Position numbers and translations under genes: made by a program. 24,211 nt of DNA from a virus, in the IMG/VR virus record IMGVR_UViG_3300010157_000245, positions 1-24,211 of that record, one strand, 5' to 3'. This document shows positions 1 to 7,734 of the stretch, piece by piece. Position 1 is the stretch's first letter. Every line of letters starts with the position of its first letter. A model generated the notes under the pieces. The model was not told the origin of the DNA, did no database searches, and worked only from the letters and a program-made list of their open reading frames with translations.

Positions 1-356
1 AAACTGCCGAGACTCAGCAGATACAGCCTGGATGGATTATGCAGGATGCTAGCGGTGCTAGATACACTGTGATTTATTCAGGGCATAATACACTATTTAA
101 TGGATGGGGAGTTGGATTTGCAAATAGTATAACTATAGCATGGCCATTGACATTTATTGAACCTAAAATACAACAACTTACCTTAAATATTTCAGATACA
201 AATGGGATTGATACCGATATAAAAATTGTGCAAAAGAAAGGTCAAGTTTGGACTGGAACTGGCATAGTTTCTTTATTGGCTAGTACATCTATACAAGCTA
301 CTTTCTTGCAAGATAAGAAAGCAATATTACCTGATAGATATTATTATGGAGAATAA
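1..356 (+). CDS. C-terminal part of a virion structural protein (5' end outside window)
   Basis: The reading frame is open from the left edge (first full codon at base 3) to TAA at 354-356, so this is the last ~118 codons of a longer gene; the ATG at 39 is probably internal. I do not recognise a domain. The visible part is rich in Thr, Ile and Gly with beta-type spacing and has no membrane segment, which fits a virion or tail component. Its stop overlaps the start region of the next gene by 11 bases, and all genes downstream on this strand look structural. The structural role is inferred from position only. Confidence 0.6.
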   Translation, partial: TAETQQIQPGWIMQDASGARYTVIYSGHNTLFNGWGVGFANSITIAWPLTFIEPKIQQLTLNISDTNGIDTDIKIVQKKGQVWTGTGIVSLLASTSIQATFLQDKKAILPDRYYYGE

Positions 357-1032
357 ACTACCGGGCAATACAAAGATAAATACCGTTATGGATAATAAAA
401 ACATGAGTAACTCACCTAAAGATTCAACCCTTACTGACAAAGGTACTGTCAGCATTCAAGGACATATTAAAATATTTGATCCTACAACTAAAGAAGTCTT
501 CATTGATAAGAGAAACGCCATTCATTATGAAAACTTTTCAATTGCACTTGCACAAAGTATTTCAAACCAAGTGAATGGTACAATTGCAGAAATGGTATTT
601 GGAAATGGCGGAACAAGGGTAGATCCAACTGGAATTATCACTTACTTAACTCCTAACACTGTGGGTAGTGATGCTTCATTATATAATCAAACTTATTATA
701 AAACAGTTGATGCAAGACGTCCATCTTCTTTAGATCCTGCAAGAAATTTCATGGAAAAAAGACACATTAACGGAACTGCCTATAGTGATGTGCTAATAAG
801 TTGTCTTTTAGATTTTGGTGAACCAAGCAATCAATTGGCATTTGATACCGGAACATCGGCATCCACTAATTATATATTTGATGAATTAGGACTAAAATCT
901 TATAGCGAGTCTGGACCAAATATGGGTTCTTTAATTACTCACGTTATCTTTCATCCTGTACAAAAGTCATTGAATAGAATGATTCAAGTTGATTACACAA
1001 TAAGAATACAAAGTATTAGTACTGGAATTTAA
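346..1032 (+). CDS. Conserved phage virion structural protein
   Basis: A 228-aa protein without signal peptide or membrane segment. Around residues 36-110 it has the segments GTVSIQGHIKIFD, RNAIHYENFSIALAQS and EMVFGNGGT, which I recall from virion proteins encoded beside tail fibres in marine T4-like phages; no enzymatic motif is visible. The frame opens at 346, overlapping the previous gene by 11 bases, but no clear Shine-Dalgarno sequence precedes it. ATGs at 388 and 403 are real alternatives, since the conserved part starts only at about residue 33 and a GATAAATA late-promoter-like box lies at 375-382. It is followed one base later by the collar-domain protein. Function beyond a baseplate/tail role is unknown. 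Confidence 0.65.
   Translation: MENKLPGNTKINTVMDNKNMSNSPKDSTLTDKGTVSIQGHIKIFDPTTKEVFIDKRNAIHYENFSIALAQSISNQVNGTIAEMVFGNGGTRVDPTGIITYLTPNTVGSDASLYNQTYYKTVDARRPSSLDPARNFMEKRHINGTAYSDVLISCLLDFGEPSNQLAFDTGTSASTNYIFDELGLKSYSESGPNMGSLITHVIFHPVQKSLNRMIQVDYTIRIQSISTGI
375..382 (+). promoter_or_regulatory. Weak candidate late promoter box (GATAAATA)
   Basis: GATAAATA differs from the T4 late consensus TATAAATA at the first base. It lies after the first possible start of the 228-aa virion gene but before the ATG at 403, so it matters for the choice of start. Support is by motif and by the late character of the genes only. Confidence 0.22.
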
Positions 1033-1033
1033 T

Positions 1034-2023
1034 ATGTCTCAAACAGATTACATCTTACATTTTTCAGATCCGACTACTACCACTACGATTACAGTTACCT
1101 CAAGAGCAACTGGAACAGGAATAAACAATACATCAACTAGTTTAAACTTGGTAGGTGCAGGTTATTCAAATTATGGTTTTCCAACTGCTCAAAACTTTTT
1201 GAAGTTATTAGAAAATTTTGCAAGCCCAACGCAACCTCAACATTCAATTAAAGGTCAGTTATGGTATGATACTAGTAGCAATGTACCTGTATTAAGAATT
1301 AATAATGGAAAGTCTACACTAGACAAGTGGCCTAGTGCAAGCGGTATATATCAACAAGCAACTAATCCTAGAGATACTGGATTTTCTAGTAGCATTCTTG
1401 ATGGTGACATATGGGTTGATACAAATAATAACCAACTAAAAATAAGTAATGCCGGTACATGGACCATTGTTGGTCCAAACTTAGTAACTGGTGTTAGTAA
1501 GACAGGAATTGAGGCTACTACTGCTTCAAGCATTACTGGAGTTAGCTATCCTATTATAAAAAATTGGGTTAATGGAAATGTTGTTGAAATTATTTCTTAT
1601 GATGCATTTACTCCTAGAACTGTTATTGATGGTTTTTCAACTATTAAAGTTGGAACAAATTTAACAAATAAAATTGTTTCAAAATATAATGGATTAGCTG
1701 ATAGAGCTTCTTCATTAGAAATTTCACCAGGGGTACTTGTTACTGCTGCTAATGTTTTTACACAATCGGATTATAGTACCAGTGTATCGCCAAACTTGGT
1801 AATAACCGGAATGATAGTTGGTTACGGAATTAATTCAAATATTCCCGATGGATATCTAAAGTGTGACAATAGTGCAGTTTCAATATCTGTATATCCTGAA
1901 TTATATGCTAAGATTGGTACAACACACGGTACCGCAGGGTCTGGAACATTTAGAACTCCTAATATGACAACATCCACACCAGTGGCATCTGGCACATATC
2001 TAACATATATCATAAAGACATAA
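1034..2023 (+). CDS. Tail fibre protein with tail-collar domain
   Basis: A 329-aa structural protein. The N-terminal half (roughly residues 37-150) holds the module shared with the next two genes: a YSNYGFP/NFLKLLENFA segment, GQLWYDT, then GDIWVDT and TWTIVGP. The C-terminal ~75 residues match a phage tail-collar domain (T4 gp12 type): MIVGYG, PDGYLKCDNSAVS, YPELYAKIGTTHG and GTFRTPNM. Such domains sit at the distal end of short tail fibres or collars and help contact the host. GGAATTT about eight bases before the ATG can act as ribosome binding site. The collar assignment is firm; which fibre it forms is inference. Confidence 0.8.
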   Translation: MSQTDYILHFSDPTTTTTITVTSRATGTGINNTSTSLNLVGAGYSNYGFPTAQNFLKLLENFASPTQPQHSIKGQLWYDTSSNVPVLRINNGKSTLDKWPSASGIYQQATNPRDTGFSSSILDGDIWVDTNNNQLKISNAGTWTIVGPNLVTGVSKTGIEATTASSITGVSYPIIKNWVNGNVVEIISYDAFTPRTVIDGFSTIKVGTNLTNKIVSKYNGLADRASSLEISPGVLVTAANVFTQSDYSTSVSPNLVITGMIVGYGINSNIPDGYLKCDNSAVSISVYPELYAKIGTTHGTAGSGTFRTPNMTTSTPVASGTYLTYIIKT

Positions 2024-2026
2024 ACT

Positions 2027-3001
2027 ATGGCATACATTATATATAACACCGACGGTACAGTTCTTGTGTCTCTAGCAGTGGGAGATGTTGATAATAGCAC
2101 TACTAGTTTAGACCTAATTGGAAAAAACGTTGACAATTACGGTCAGTATGCTAATAACAATCTTGTTGGACTACTAACAAATTTTGCATTTAATATACAA
2201 CCACGTAGTCCTCAAATTGGACAACTTTGGTATGATACAGATAATGCCAGACTAAATGTCTATAATGGAACTTCATTTAATCCTCCCTACGGTGTACAAG
2301 TAAGTGGAACAACACCTACTCAACCAAGTGAAGGTGACTTATGGTATGATACCATTAATAGCCAATTAAAAATTCGTAATGGATCTGTATACAGAACAAT
2401 TGGGCCCGACGTGTCTGGATTGTATGGTAAGTTTGGAATTTCAACTGCTCCTACAGTATTGCGAGATGATGATACAGATGTAGCACAAGCTGTTGGAGTG
2501 ATGTATTCATATGGTACTGCCATAGGATTACTTACTAATGCAACATTTAATATGTCAGCAGCCGATTCACTTAATTACTTTAATACTTCTACTACTTCTA
2601 CAGTAGTAAAAGGTGTTACTGCACTTAACGATCTAGATGTCAAGGGAAATTTATATATAGATGGTATTAGACAAATACCACCTATTCAAACATTAACCAC
2701 TTATTACGATGTTAGTAGCTTTGGTGATCCTGATAATCCTGTTAATTTAGAAACTGGTAATATTGCTATTGGCAATTTTCTTGCTCTAATATTCAGTACT
2801 GCAACTAATACGTTACATAATGAAGTTGCTTATCCGTTGTATTCGGATGCAAAAGTAGTTTGTTATTACAATAGCACTCCGTCTGTTCGACGATTTCAGT
2901 TAATTGTTGATCCATTGCATCCTGGTGTTCAAATTTGGAAATCATATGATGTTTATTATAGTGATGGTATTGGTGCATTGACCAATGTGGTAGTAATATA
3001 A
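2027..3001 (+). CDS. Tail fibre-like structural protein, second member of a triplicated set
   Basis: A 324-aa protein whose N-terminal region repeats the layout of its neighbours: LIGKNVDNYG, LLTNFAFNIQP, GQLWYDT, a second GDLWYDT, then YRTIGPD. The C-terminal half differs from both neighbours and lacks the collar motif (PDGYLKCDN) of the previous gene. It contains a Thr/Ser-rich stretch followed by DLDVKGNLYIDGI, a motif frequent in fibre shafts and tips. The three-base gap after the previous stop indicates co-translation. A common N-terminus with different ends suggests that the shared part docks or trimerises and the end is an adaptable tip; this is inference. Confidence 0.7.
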   Translation: MAYIIYNTDGTVLVSLAVGDVDNSTTSLDLIGKNVDNYGQYANNNLVGLLTNFAFNIQPRSPQIGQLWYDTDNARLNVYNGTSFNPPYGVQVSGTTPTQPSEGDLWYDTINSQLKIRNGSVYRTIGPDVSGLYGKFGISTAPTVLRDDDTDVAQAVGVMYSYGTAIGLLTNATFNMSAADSLNYFNTSTTSTVVKGVTALNDLDVKGNLYIDGIRQIPPIQTLTTYYDVSSFGDPDNPVNLETGNIAIGNFLALIFSTATNTLHNEVAYPLYSDAKVVCYYNSTPSVRRFQLIVDPLHPGVQIWKSYDVYYSDGIGALTNVVVI

Positions 3002-3013
3002 GGAATAAACAAA

Positions 3014-4321
3014 ATGTCATATACTCTAAATAAAACTAATGGTGCTGTACTTACAGTAGTACAAGATGCATCAGTTGACCTAAGTACCGATTTAAAATTT
3101 CTAGGTAGAAATTATGCAGGTTATGGTGAATTTCAAAATGAAAATTTTATAAAATTATTGGAAAATTTTGCCAATACATCAGAACCACCAAAGCCAATTG
3201 AGGGTCAAATTTGGTACGATACAGCTAATAAACAATTAAAAGTTTATGATGTTACTGCATGGAAAGGTGTTGGAAATATTGATGTTAGTTTAGATAATCC
3301 TTCAACTATTAGAAATCCCGCACGAGGTGATTTGTGGTATTATACAGCTGGTGAGCAGTTATATGCGTACAATGGATCTGAATATACATTAATTGGACCT
3401 CCAACGGGCGCAGATACACAAGCTGGATGGAGAGGCGATTACGAACAATCTACCATTCAACCAAATGTTCCAATTTACAATATCAAAGCAGTTATAGGTG
3501 CTGATATAATTGCAACAGTATCGGCCGACGAATATATATTGCAAAATGATACAACTGGAAATAATTATCCATTATATGCTGAGCAGTCTCCACCAAAAAA
3601 ATTGTATAAGGGTATAAATTTATCTGATGCACACCCTACAACTGGAATTTCTGCAACATTTAATGCCAGTACATATGCATATACCGGCGGTACTATATTA
3701 TGGGGAACTGCTGCTCATGCAATTGCGGCATCAACTGCCACCGTTGCAGGCGGTATAAGCAATCAAGTAAACACAACTACTTCTGGATATTTTCCAGTAT
3801 CTTTTGTTGTAATTGATCCTGCAACGTCTTCTTCTGGTATAACTACAGTGGTAGGTAAAAGTAGCGTAAGCTGGGGATTTAATTATAATCCATCTACTAA
3901 CTATGTACAAGCAACTAGATTTGAAGGTATTGCAACTAGTGCATTATATGCTGACCTTGCTGAACGATACGAAGCAGATGCGGTCTATGAAGCTGGCACC
4001 GTTTTAGTAATTGGCGGCGATAAAGAAGTCACAGTAACCACTAGATATGCTGATACAAGGGTAGCGGGCATAGTGAGTAAAAACCCAGCCTATATGATGA
4101 ATTCTGCGGCAGGAACTGACGAAACTCATCCCTATATTGCCTTAAAAGGTCGAGTTACGTGTAAAGTTATAGGTCCTATTATGAAAGGTGATCTATTAGT
4201 AACAAGCGCACATCCAGGGTATGCTACAACTACCACTCATCCAGAAATAGGAACCGTAATAGGAAAAGCCCTCAAAGGTTGCTCCGAAGGCTTTGGTACT
4301 ATTGAAGTGTTGGTAGTCTAA
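3014..4321 (+). CDS. Tail fibre-like structural protein, third member, with C-terminal DLAERY domain
   Basis: A 435-aa protein. Residues ~25-130 repeat the shared module (FLGRNYAGYG, FIKLLENFANTSEPP, GQIWYDT, GDLWYYT, YTLIGPP). The last ~120 residues start with ALYADLAERYEAD and continue through AGTVLVIGG, VAGIVSKNPAYMMN, ALKGRVTCKVIG and GDLLVTS. I recall this DLAE-type ending from fibre proteins of marine phages; it may act in folding or trimerisation, but I cannot name a family safely. A good ribosome binding site (AAGGA) lies nine bases before the ATG. The gene ends stop to stop with thyA, the two stop codons sharing bases, and no terminator hairpin separates them. Confidence 0.75.
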   Translation: MSYTLNKTNGAVLTVVQDASVDLSTDLKFLGRNYAGYGEFQNENFIKLLENFANTSEPPKPIEGQIWYDTANKQLKVYDVTAWKGVGNIDVSLDNPSTIRNPARGDLWYYTAGEQLYAYNGSEYTLIGPPTGADTQAGWRGDYEQSTIQPNVPIYNIKAVIGADIIATVSADEYILQNDTTGNNYPLYAEQSPPKKLYKGINLSDAHPTTGISATFNASTYAYTGGTILWGTAAHAIAASTATVAGGISNQVNTTTSGYFPVSFVVIDPATSSSGITTVVGKSSVSWGFNYNPSTNYVQATRFEGIATSALYADLAERYEADAVYEAGTVLVIGGDKEVTVTTRYADTRVAGIVSKNPAYMMNSAAGTDETHPYIALKGRVTCKVIGPIMKGDLLVTSAHPGYATTTTHPEIGTVIGKALKGCSEGFGTIEVLVV

Positions 4322-5193
4322 ACAGCCATTGGTGCTTTGATTGCTGCATAGCAATTGTAGTTAACTAATTTAATATCATCCATTGTGAATTTAGAGATAT
4401 CTAAAATATCTTCATTAAGGATTAATGATGGAAATTCTAAAGGTTCTCTAGTTAACTGCTCTCTAACTTGTTCCAAATGATTTTCATATATATGAGTATC
4501 ACCAAAGGATATAATTAGTTCGCCTACTGACAGATTGCATACTTTTGCAATCATGTGAGTGAACAAAGCATAGCTAGCAATATTAAACGGCACTCCGAGA
4601 AACATGTCTGCACTACGCTGATACATGTGGCAACTTAATTTACCATTGCTTACATAGAACTGCGCCATCATATGGCAAGGTGGTAATGCCATTGATTCTA
4701 ACTCGCCGGGATTCCATGCACTAATAATATGTCTACGTCCGTATGGATCTTTTTTAATACCATTAATCAATGTTTGTAACTGATCTATATGCTTAACTGC
4801 CATACGATTTGCACCAAACACCGGAGCACGCCATTGTCGCCATTGAACACCATATACTCGACCCAAGTCGCCTTTGAATCTTGCTTTTGGTTTCCAATAG
4901 TCTGCACTAGCATTTTCAGACCAAATAGTATTTTCTGTGCTATTACGGCTACCGTGTAGTATTTCTTTTAGACGATTCTCATCTCCGCTACCTTCAATAA
5001 ACCATAACAGTTCACTAACAACTGATTTCCAGGCTAACCGTTTTGTGGTAATTGCTGGAAATCCTTGTTGTAGGTCAAATTTTAATTGTAGTCCAAATTT
5101 ACTAATAGTTCCAACGCCGGTGCGATCCGGGCGATGTTCACCTGTTTCTAAAATTTCTTTTAGAAGAGTTAGATATCCTTGTTCTTGATGCAT
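4318..5193 (-). CDS. thyA: Thymidylate synthase
   Basis: Converts dUMP to dTMP with methylene-tetrahydrofolate, supplying thymidine for phage replication. The 291-aa protein is collinear with bacterial ThyA: an early DRTGVGT motif, the catalytic PPCH (Cys about 173), QRSADMFLGVPFNIASYA with the dUMP-selecting Asn at about 204, GDTHIYENH, and the typical IKAPMAV terminus. The Asn argues against dCMP hydroxymethylase, the related enzyme that carries Asp there. I place the start at the ATG at 5193, two bases after the stop of the upstream gene; the frame could open six bases earlier with TTG. It is the last gene of the minus-strand block and converges on the tail genes. Confidence 0.95.
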   Translation of the reverse strand: MHQEQGYLTLLKEILETGEHRPDRTGVGTISKFGLQLKFDLQQGFPAITTKRLAWKSVVSELLWFIEGSGDENRLKEILHGSRNSTENTIWSENASADYWKPKARFKGDLGRVYGVQWRQWRAPVFGANRMAVKHIDQLQTLINGIKKDPYGRRHIISAWNPGELESMALPPCHMMAQFYVSNGKLSCHMYQRSADMFLGVPFNIASYALFTHMIAKVCNLSVGELIISFGDTHIYENHLEQVREQLTREPLEFPSLILNEDILDISKFTMDDIKLVNYNCYAAIKAPMAV

Positions 5194-5195
5194 TA

Positions 5196-5843
5196 TCAAG
5201 CAATCTCAACAGACTTTTTTGATTTTGTTTCTTTTGCTTTGGGAGGATCAATAGCATCTGCCATTCTACGGAAATTAGCAGCATCTTTTGCCAGCTTGTC
5301 AGCTTTGGAGCGATATTGTTTTGCTACTAGTACTGGATCAGAAATGTCTTCACTAGATTCAGCAACTACTGATTTTACTGTAGTATGAATTACTTCATCT
5401 GTTGTAATGATTTCTTCCTTACCACGAGTTGTTTCTGTGGGTTTTTGACTTCCATCGGACACTGCTAGGTCTTCTATTTTAATTCCCTTTTGAGTAGCAA
5501 TCAGTTGATTGACCTCATTTAGTGGAATAGCAGTTTTATTGTTTGGAGTCATTAGCACAATGTTAGTTGGAACTTTTTTAAGGTGCCCATTGGAATGTAG
5601 GAATTGCAACATAACAGTTCCGTCGGGAAAGCGTCGCACGGCTAATACATCTGCAAGTTCATTGGCTTGTTGTCCAGCATCGCTTTCAATCAAGCTCATT
5701 AATGAATCGTGATATGAATCAGTTAATCCGTTGGTTCCTACCACTAATGCGTTAGCAGGCTCTCCGGGCAAAGCCCGGTAAACAACCGCAACTCTTGCTG
5801 AATTGTTCTTCATTTTTCCTACATGTTTTGTATCGTTAGCCAT
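5196..5843 (-). CDS. Conserved phage protein of unknown function with C-terminal coiled coil
   Basis: A 215-aa soluble protein with a strong ribosome binding site (AAGGAGA, six bases before the ATG). The N-terminal ~125 residues look folded and carry VAVVYRALPGEPANALVVG, DSYHDSLMSLIE and RRFPDGTVMLQFLH. The middle is Thr/Glu-rich and probably disordered. The end (about residues 170-205) is Lys/Ala-rich and likely a helix or coiled coil. I recall similar proteins in marine T4-like phages but know no function. It lies between small unknown proteins and thyA, with TGATAATG joining it to thyA. Confidence 0.75.
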   Translation of the reverse strand: MANDTKHVGKMKNNSARVAVVYRALPGEPANALVVGTNGLTDSYHDSLMSLIESDAGQQANELADVLAVRRFPDGTVMLQFLHSNGHLKKVPTNIVLMTPNNKTAIPLNEVNQLIATQKGIKIEDLAVSDGSQKPTETTRGKEEIITTDEVIHTTVKSVVAESSEDISDPVLVAKQYRSKADKLAKDAANFRRMADAIDPPKAKETKSKKSVEIA

Positions 5844-5858
5844 GCGAATCTCCTTATA

Positions 5859-6071
5859 TTATTCTGCGGCTGCAGGTTGATCTTCAGCTTTTGGAGGCAT
5901 TGCTGCATTCAAAAATACATTGAGTTTGTCGTACATTGTACCAACTGCTGTCATTTCGTTAGCAGCAAACGCACCGCGCCGACTAGCAACTTCTACAATT
6001 GAACGCAGATTTGCTAAGTCGGTGAGCGTAAGCTCTGGCTGTTGTGTTGCTTCTTGAGTCTGTTCTTCCAT
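5859..6071 (-). CDS. Small conserved protein of unknown function
   Basis: A 70-aa acidic protein preceded by a good ribosome binding site (AAGGA, six bases before the ATG). It has Gln/Glu-rich ends and a likely helical centre, with LANLRSIVEVASRRGAF followed by NEMTAVGTMYDKLNVFL. There is no membrane segment and no catalytic motif. The Pro/Ala-rich tail is probably disordered. It sits in a chain of small genes between the VWA gene and thyA. I cannot assign a function; the helical layout would suit an adaptor or virion-assembly factor, but this is a guess. Confidence 0.7.
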   Translation of the reverse strand: MEEQTQEATQQPELTLTDLANLRSIVEVASRRGAFAANEMTAVGTMYDKLNVFLNAAMPPKAEDQPAAAE

Positions 6072-6080
6072 TTTAATTCC

Positions 6081-6362
6081 TTATTGTTTTATTAAAAATT
6101 GGCATCCTAATGCTAGCATGGTAAGTTCTTTAGGATCTTCTATTCCTATTTCAGTAATAGAAATAAGTTTCCTATTGTTATCCAAACCAAAACTATCTCG
6201 GATAGCATATCTGCTATCCAGGTTATATTCGATCCAATGCTCGATGTCCTTAACATCAAATCTATGCTCTATTGCAAGTTTAGAAAAATGCTCTGGAATA
6301 AAAGTTAATTTTCTTAACCCTAACACCGACAAAGCATTTACTGTTCCTCTATTTAGAGACAT
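6081..6362 (-). CDS. Small conserved protein of unknown function
   Basis: A 93-aa soluble protein beginning MSLNRGTVNALSVLGLRKL and containing FDVKDIEHWIEYNLDSRYAI and DPKELTMLALGC. I recall proteins of this form in marine T4-like phages but not a function. A weak ribosome binding site (GTAGG) lies seven bases before the ATG. A perfect TATAAATA box on this strand at 6383-6376, just upstream, raises the possibility that this gene and the three after it are also transcribed late. Its stop is nine bases from the next gene's start. Confidence 0.7.
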   Translation of the reverse strand: MSLNRGTVNALSVLGLRKLTFIPEHFSKLAIEHRFDVKDIEHWIEYNLDSRYAIRDSFGLDNNRKLISITEIGIEDPKELTMLALGCQFLIKQ

Positions 6363-6374
6363 TATATACCTACT

Positions 6375-7652
6375 TTATTTATAATAAGCAGTCTGGCCGA
6401 AGGGTGCAATTATGGAATCATTGCCGTGAACAACAAACAATGCATCGCAATAATCCTCATCACCCCAACTACCGCAAGGGTATCCATCAGTAAACATAAT
6501 GAATTTCTTTGGAATAATGTCTTCATTCTTCATAAATTCGTAATTAACATCAAAGTCAGTACCACCACCGCCCTTAACTTCATAGCTCAAAATGTCATCA
6601 GCAGCATCGGGAGTAAACCGTGCGTAGTTGTATACTTGGGTATCAAAACACCAGAGATCCAAACGGAAATCTTTGTATTCATCCATAATACCTTTAACTT
6701 CGCTGATAAAGTCTTTGGCCATTGCGTCCGAAATACTGCCACTCATATCAATTGCTACAGACACATCAATTGTTTCTTCATTCATCATTCCGGGCAGGAT
6801 AGCACCGCAATGTTGACTCTTACGATTTGGACGAGCAAAACTAAAATTGCTTTTAAAGATACTTTGGATGTTCATACGCAAAATTTGACGCCAATCCATT
6901 TTAGGCTCAGTAAAATCACTGATCATACGACGGATACCTGCTGGCACTCGACCAGCACCGGCGGATTGTGCAGCCGCCAATACAGCTTCTTTCATTTCTT
7001 CACGGATAGCCTTCTTTTCTTCTTCAGTTAGTTTAGGACGACCTTTGCCGTTCCCGTCCTTGTTGCCCTCTCCGTTGCCCTCTCCATCGCCATCTCCATC
7101 GCCATCTCCATCTGCGTCATCCAGATGTTCGTCTAGCAGTTCACCAAGAGATTTAAAATCAATCTTGTCTGCTTTTTCGTATATCTCAGCATAGATTTCT
7201 TCGTAGCTCTTGCCACGATACTTGTCATCTTGATAAATTTTAATGAAGTTTGGAACTACACCAATACGTTCATCTTTAAGAATTTGATTAGCAGCATAGT
7301 CAGCTGCAATATTAGACAGCACTGGATCTCGACTGTCGCGGCGTCCCATGTGATCAAACACGTTATGCAGAACTTCGTGAGCAAACCCAAACTCTGCTTC
7401 CTTAGGAGTTAGTTTTTGTACAAAGCCGTTATTGTAATAGAATGTGCGGCCGTCTGTTGCCAATGTAGAGCACCAGTCGCTAGCATCAACTAACTTCATC
7501 CGTGTAGCAAGATTACCAAAGAATGGATGCCTCAACAGCAAACCCACACGAGCTGTAATAAGTTTTTCAATAATTTTATTTTTTTCAAAATCAGAAAATT
7601 GGCGAGATGTCCAATCTTTTGGCATGCGTTCTTGTTTCATTACTTTAGACAT
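6375..7652 (-). CDS. Putative metallopeptidase-VWA protein (DUF2201 type), partner of the MoxR-like ATPase
   Basis: A 425-aa protein of two domains. The N-terminal ~175 residues resemble the putative metallopeptidase domain of DUF2201 proteins, with the zinc motif HEVLH at 92-96. A flexible Asp/Gly/Glu/Asn linker follows (about 178-204). The C-terminal VWA-like domain has a MIDAS motif DMSGS at about 302-306, a GGGGTDF Thr at about 364 and FTDG at about 387-390, so metal binding looks intact. VWA proteins of this kind work with MoxR AAA ATPases in assembling or activating other complexes; the target here is unknown. SD AAAGGA lies six bases before the ATG. It has its own promoter and is separated from the ATPase gene by a terminator. 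Confidence 0.85.
   Translation of the reverse strand: MSKVMKQERMPKDWTSRQFSDFEKNKIIEKLITARVGLLLRHPFFGNLATRMKLVDASDWCSTLATDGRTFYYNNGFVQKLTPKEAEFGFAHEVLHNVFDHMGRRDSRDPVLSNIAADYAANQILKDERIGVVPNFIKIYQDDKYRGKSYEEIYAEIYEKADKIDFKSLGELLDEHLDDADGDGDGDGDGEGNGEGNKDGNGKGRPKLTEEEKKAIREEMKEAVLAAAQSAGAGRVPAGIRRMISDFTEPKMDWRQILRMNIQSIFKSNFSFARPNRKSQHCGAILPGMMNEETIDVSVAIDMSGSISDAMAKDFISEVKGIMDEYKDFRLDLWCFDTQVYNYARFTPDAADDILSYEVKGGGGTDFDVNYEFMKNEDIIPKKFIMFTDGYPCGSWGDEDYCDALFVVHGNDSIIAPFGQTAYYK
6376..6383 (-). promoter_or_regulatory. Candidate T4-type late promoter box (TATAAATA)
   Basis: The minus strand reads exactly TATAAATA, the T4 late promoter consensus, across the last codons of the VWA gene and 13 bases before the ATG of the 93-aa gene. 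The resulting leader would be only a few bases long, which weakens the case, and an 8-mer of A and T can arise by chance in AT-rich DNA. Confidence 0.3.
7041..7121 (-). repeat. Tandem repeats encoding the DG/EGN linker of the VWA protein
   Basis: Imperfect 12-base units (TCCATCGCCATC and TTGCCCTCTCCG on the + strand) encode DGDG and GEGN repeats of residues ~181-204. The lengths are multiples of three, so copy-number change would keep the frame. The acidic run could bind calcium or simply act as a spacer. Confidence 0.75.
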
Positions 7653-7671
7653 AGTGTATCCTTTCCGTGTA

Positions 7672-7688
7672 AGTGTATATTATACACT
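7672..7688. repeat. Inverted repeat AGTGTATA-T-TATACACT over the VWA promoter -10 box
   Basis: Two 8-base arms separated by one base form a near-perfect palindrome centred on the TATAAT box of the VWA promoter. A further AGTGTAT copy lies at 7653-7659, just before the start codon. The position suits an operator for a dimeric repressor or a start-site hairpin; no regulator is identified. Confidence 0.6.
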
Positions 7689-7707
7689 AAATTTATCAAA
7701 AGAGCAA
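7679..7707 (-). promoter_or_regulatory. Sigma70-type promoter of the VWA gene
   Basis: On the minus strand TTGCTC (7707-7702) is followed after exactly 17 bases by TATAAT (7684-7679), a perfect -10 box. It lies between the terminator after the MoxR-like gene and the VWA start, so it explains how the VWA gene is transcribed past that terminator. Confidence 0.75.
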
Positions 7708-7709
7708 GT

Positions 7710-7734
7710 AAAAAGGCCCTCTCGGGCCTTTTTT
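7710..7734 (-). terminator. Intrinsic terminator after the MoxR-like gene
   Basis: Arms 7710-7719 and 7724-7733 form a perfect 10-bp stem (GGCCC/GGGCC plus five A:T pairs) with a four-base loop TCTC and T runs on both sides, so it could work in both directions. The stem starts inside the stop codon of the MoxR-like gene (7735-7733). Confidence 0.9.

Noticed and set aside
4318-5193. thyA as a dCMP hydroxymethylase for modified cytosine
   Set aside because: The FNIASYA motif keeps the Asn that selects dUMP, so ordinary thymidylate synthesis is more likely.
6426-7031. A 201-codon frame on the + strand inside the VWA gene
   Set aside because: It is the complement of a well-supported gene with HEVLH and MIDAS motifs; its own product is Thr/Ile/His-rich without recognisable domain or ribosome site.
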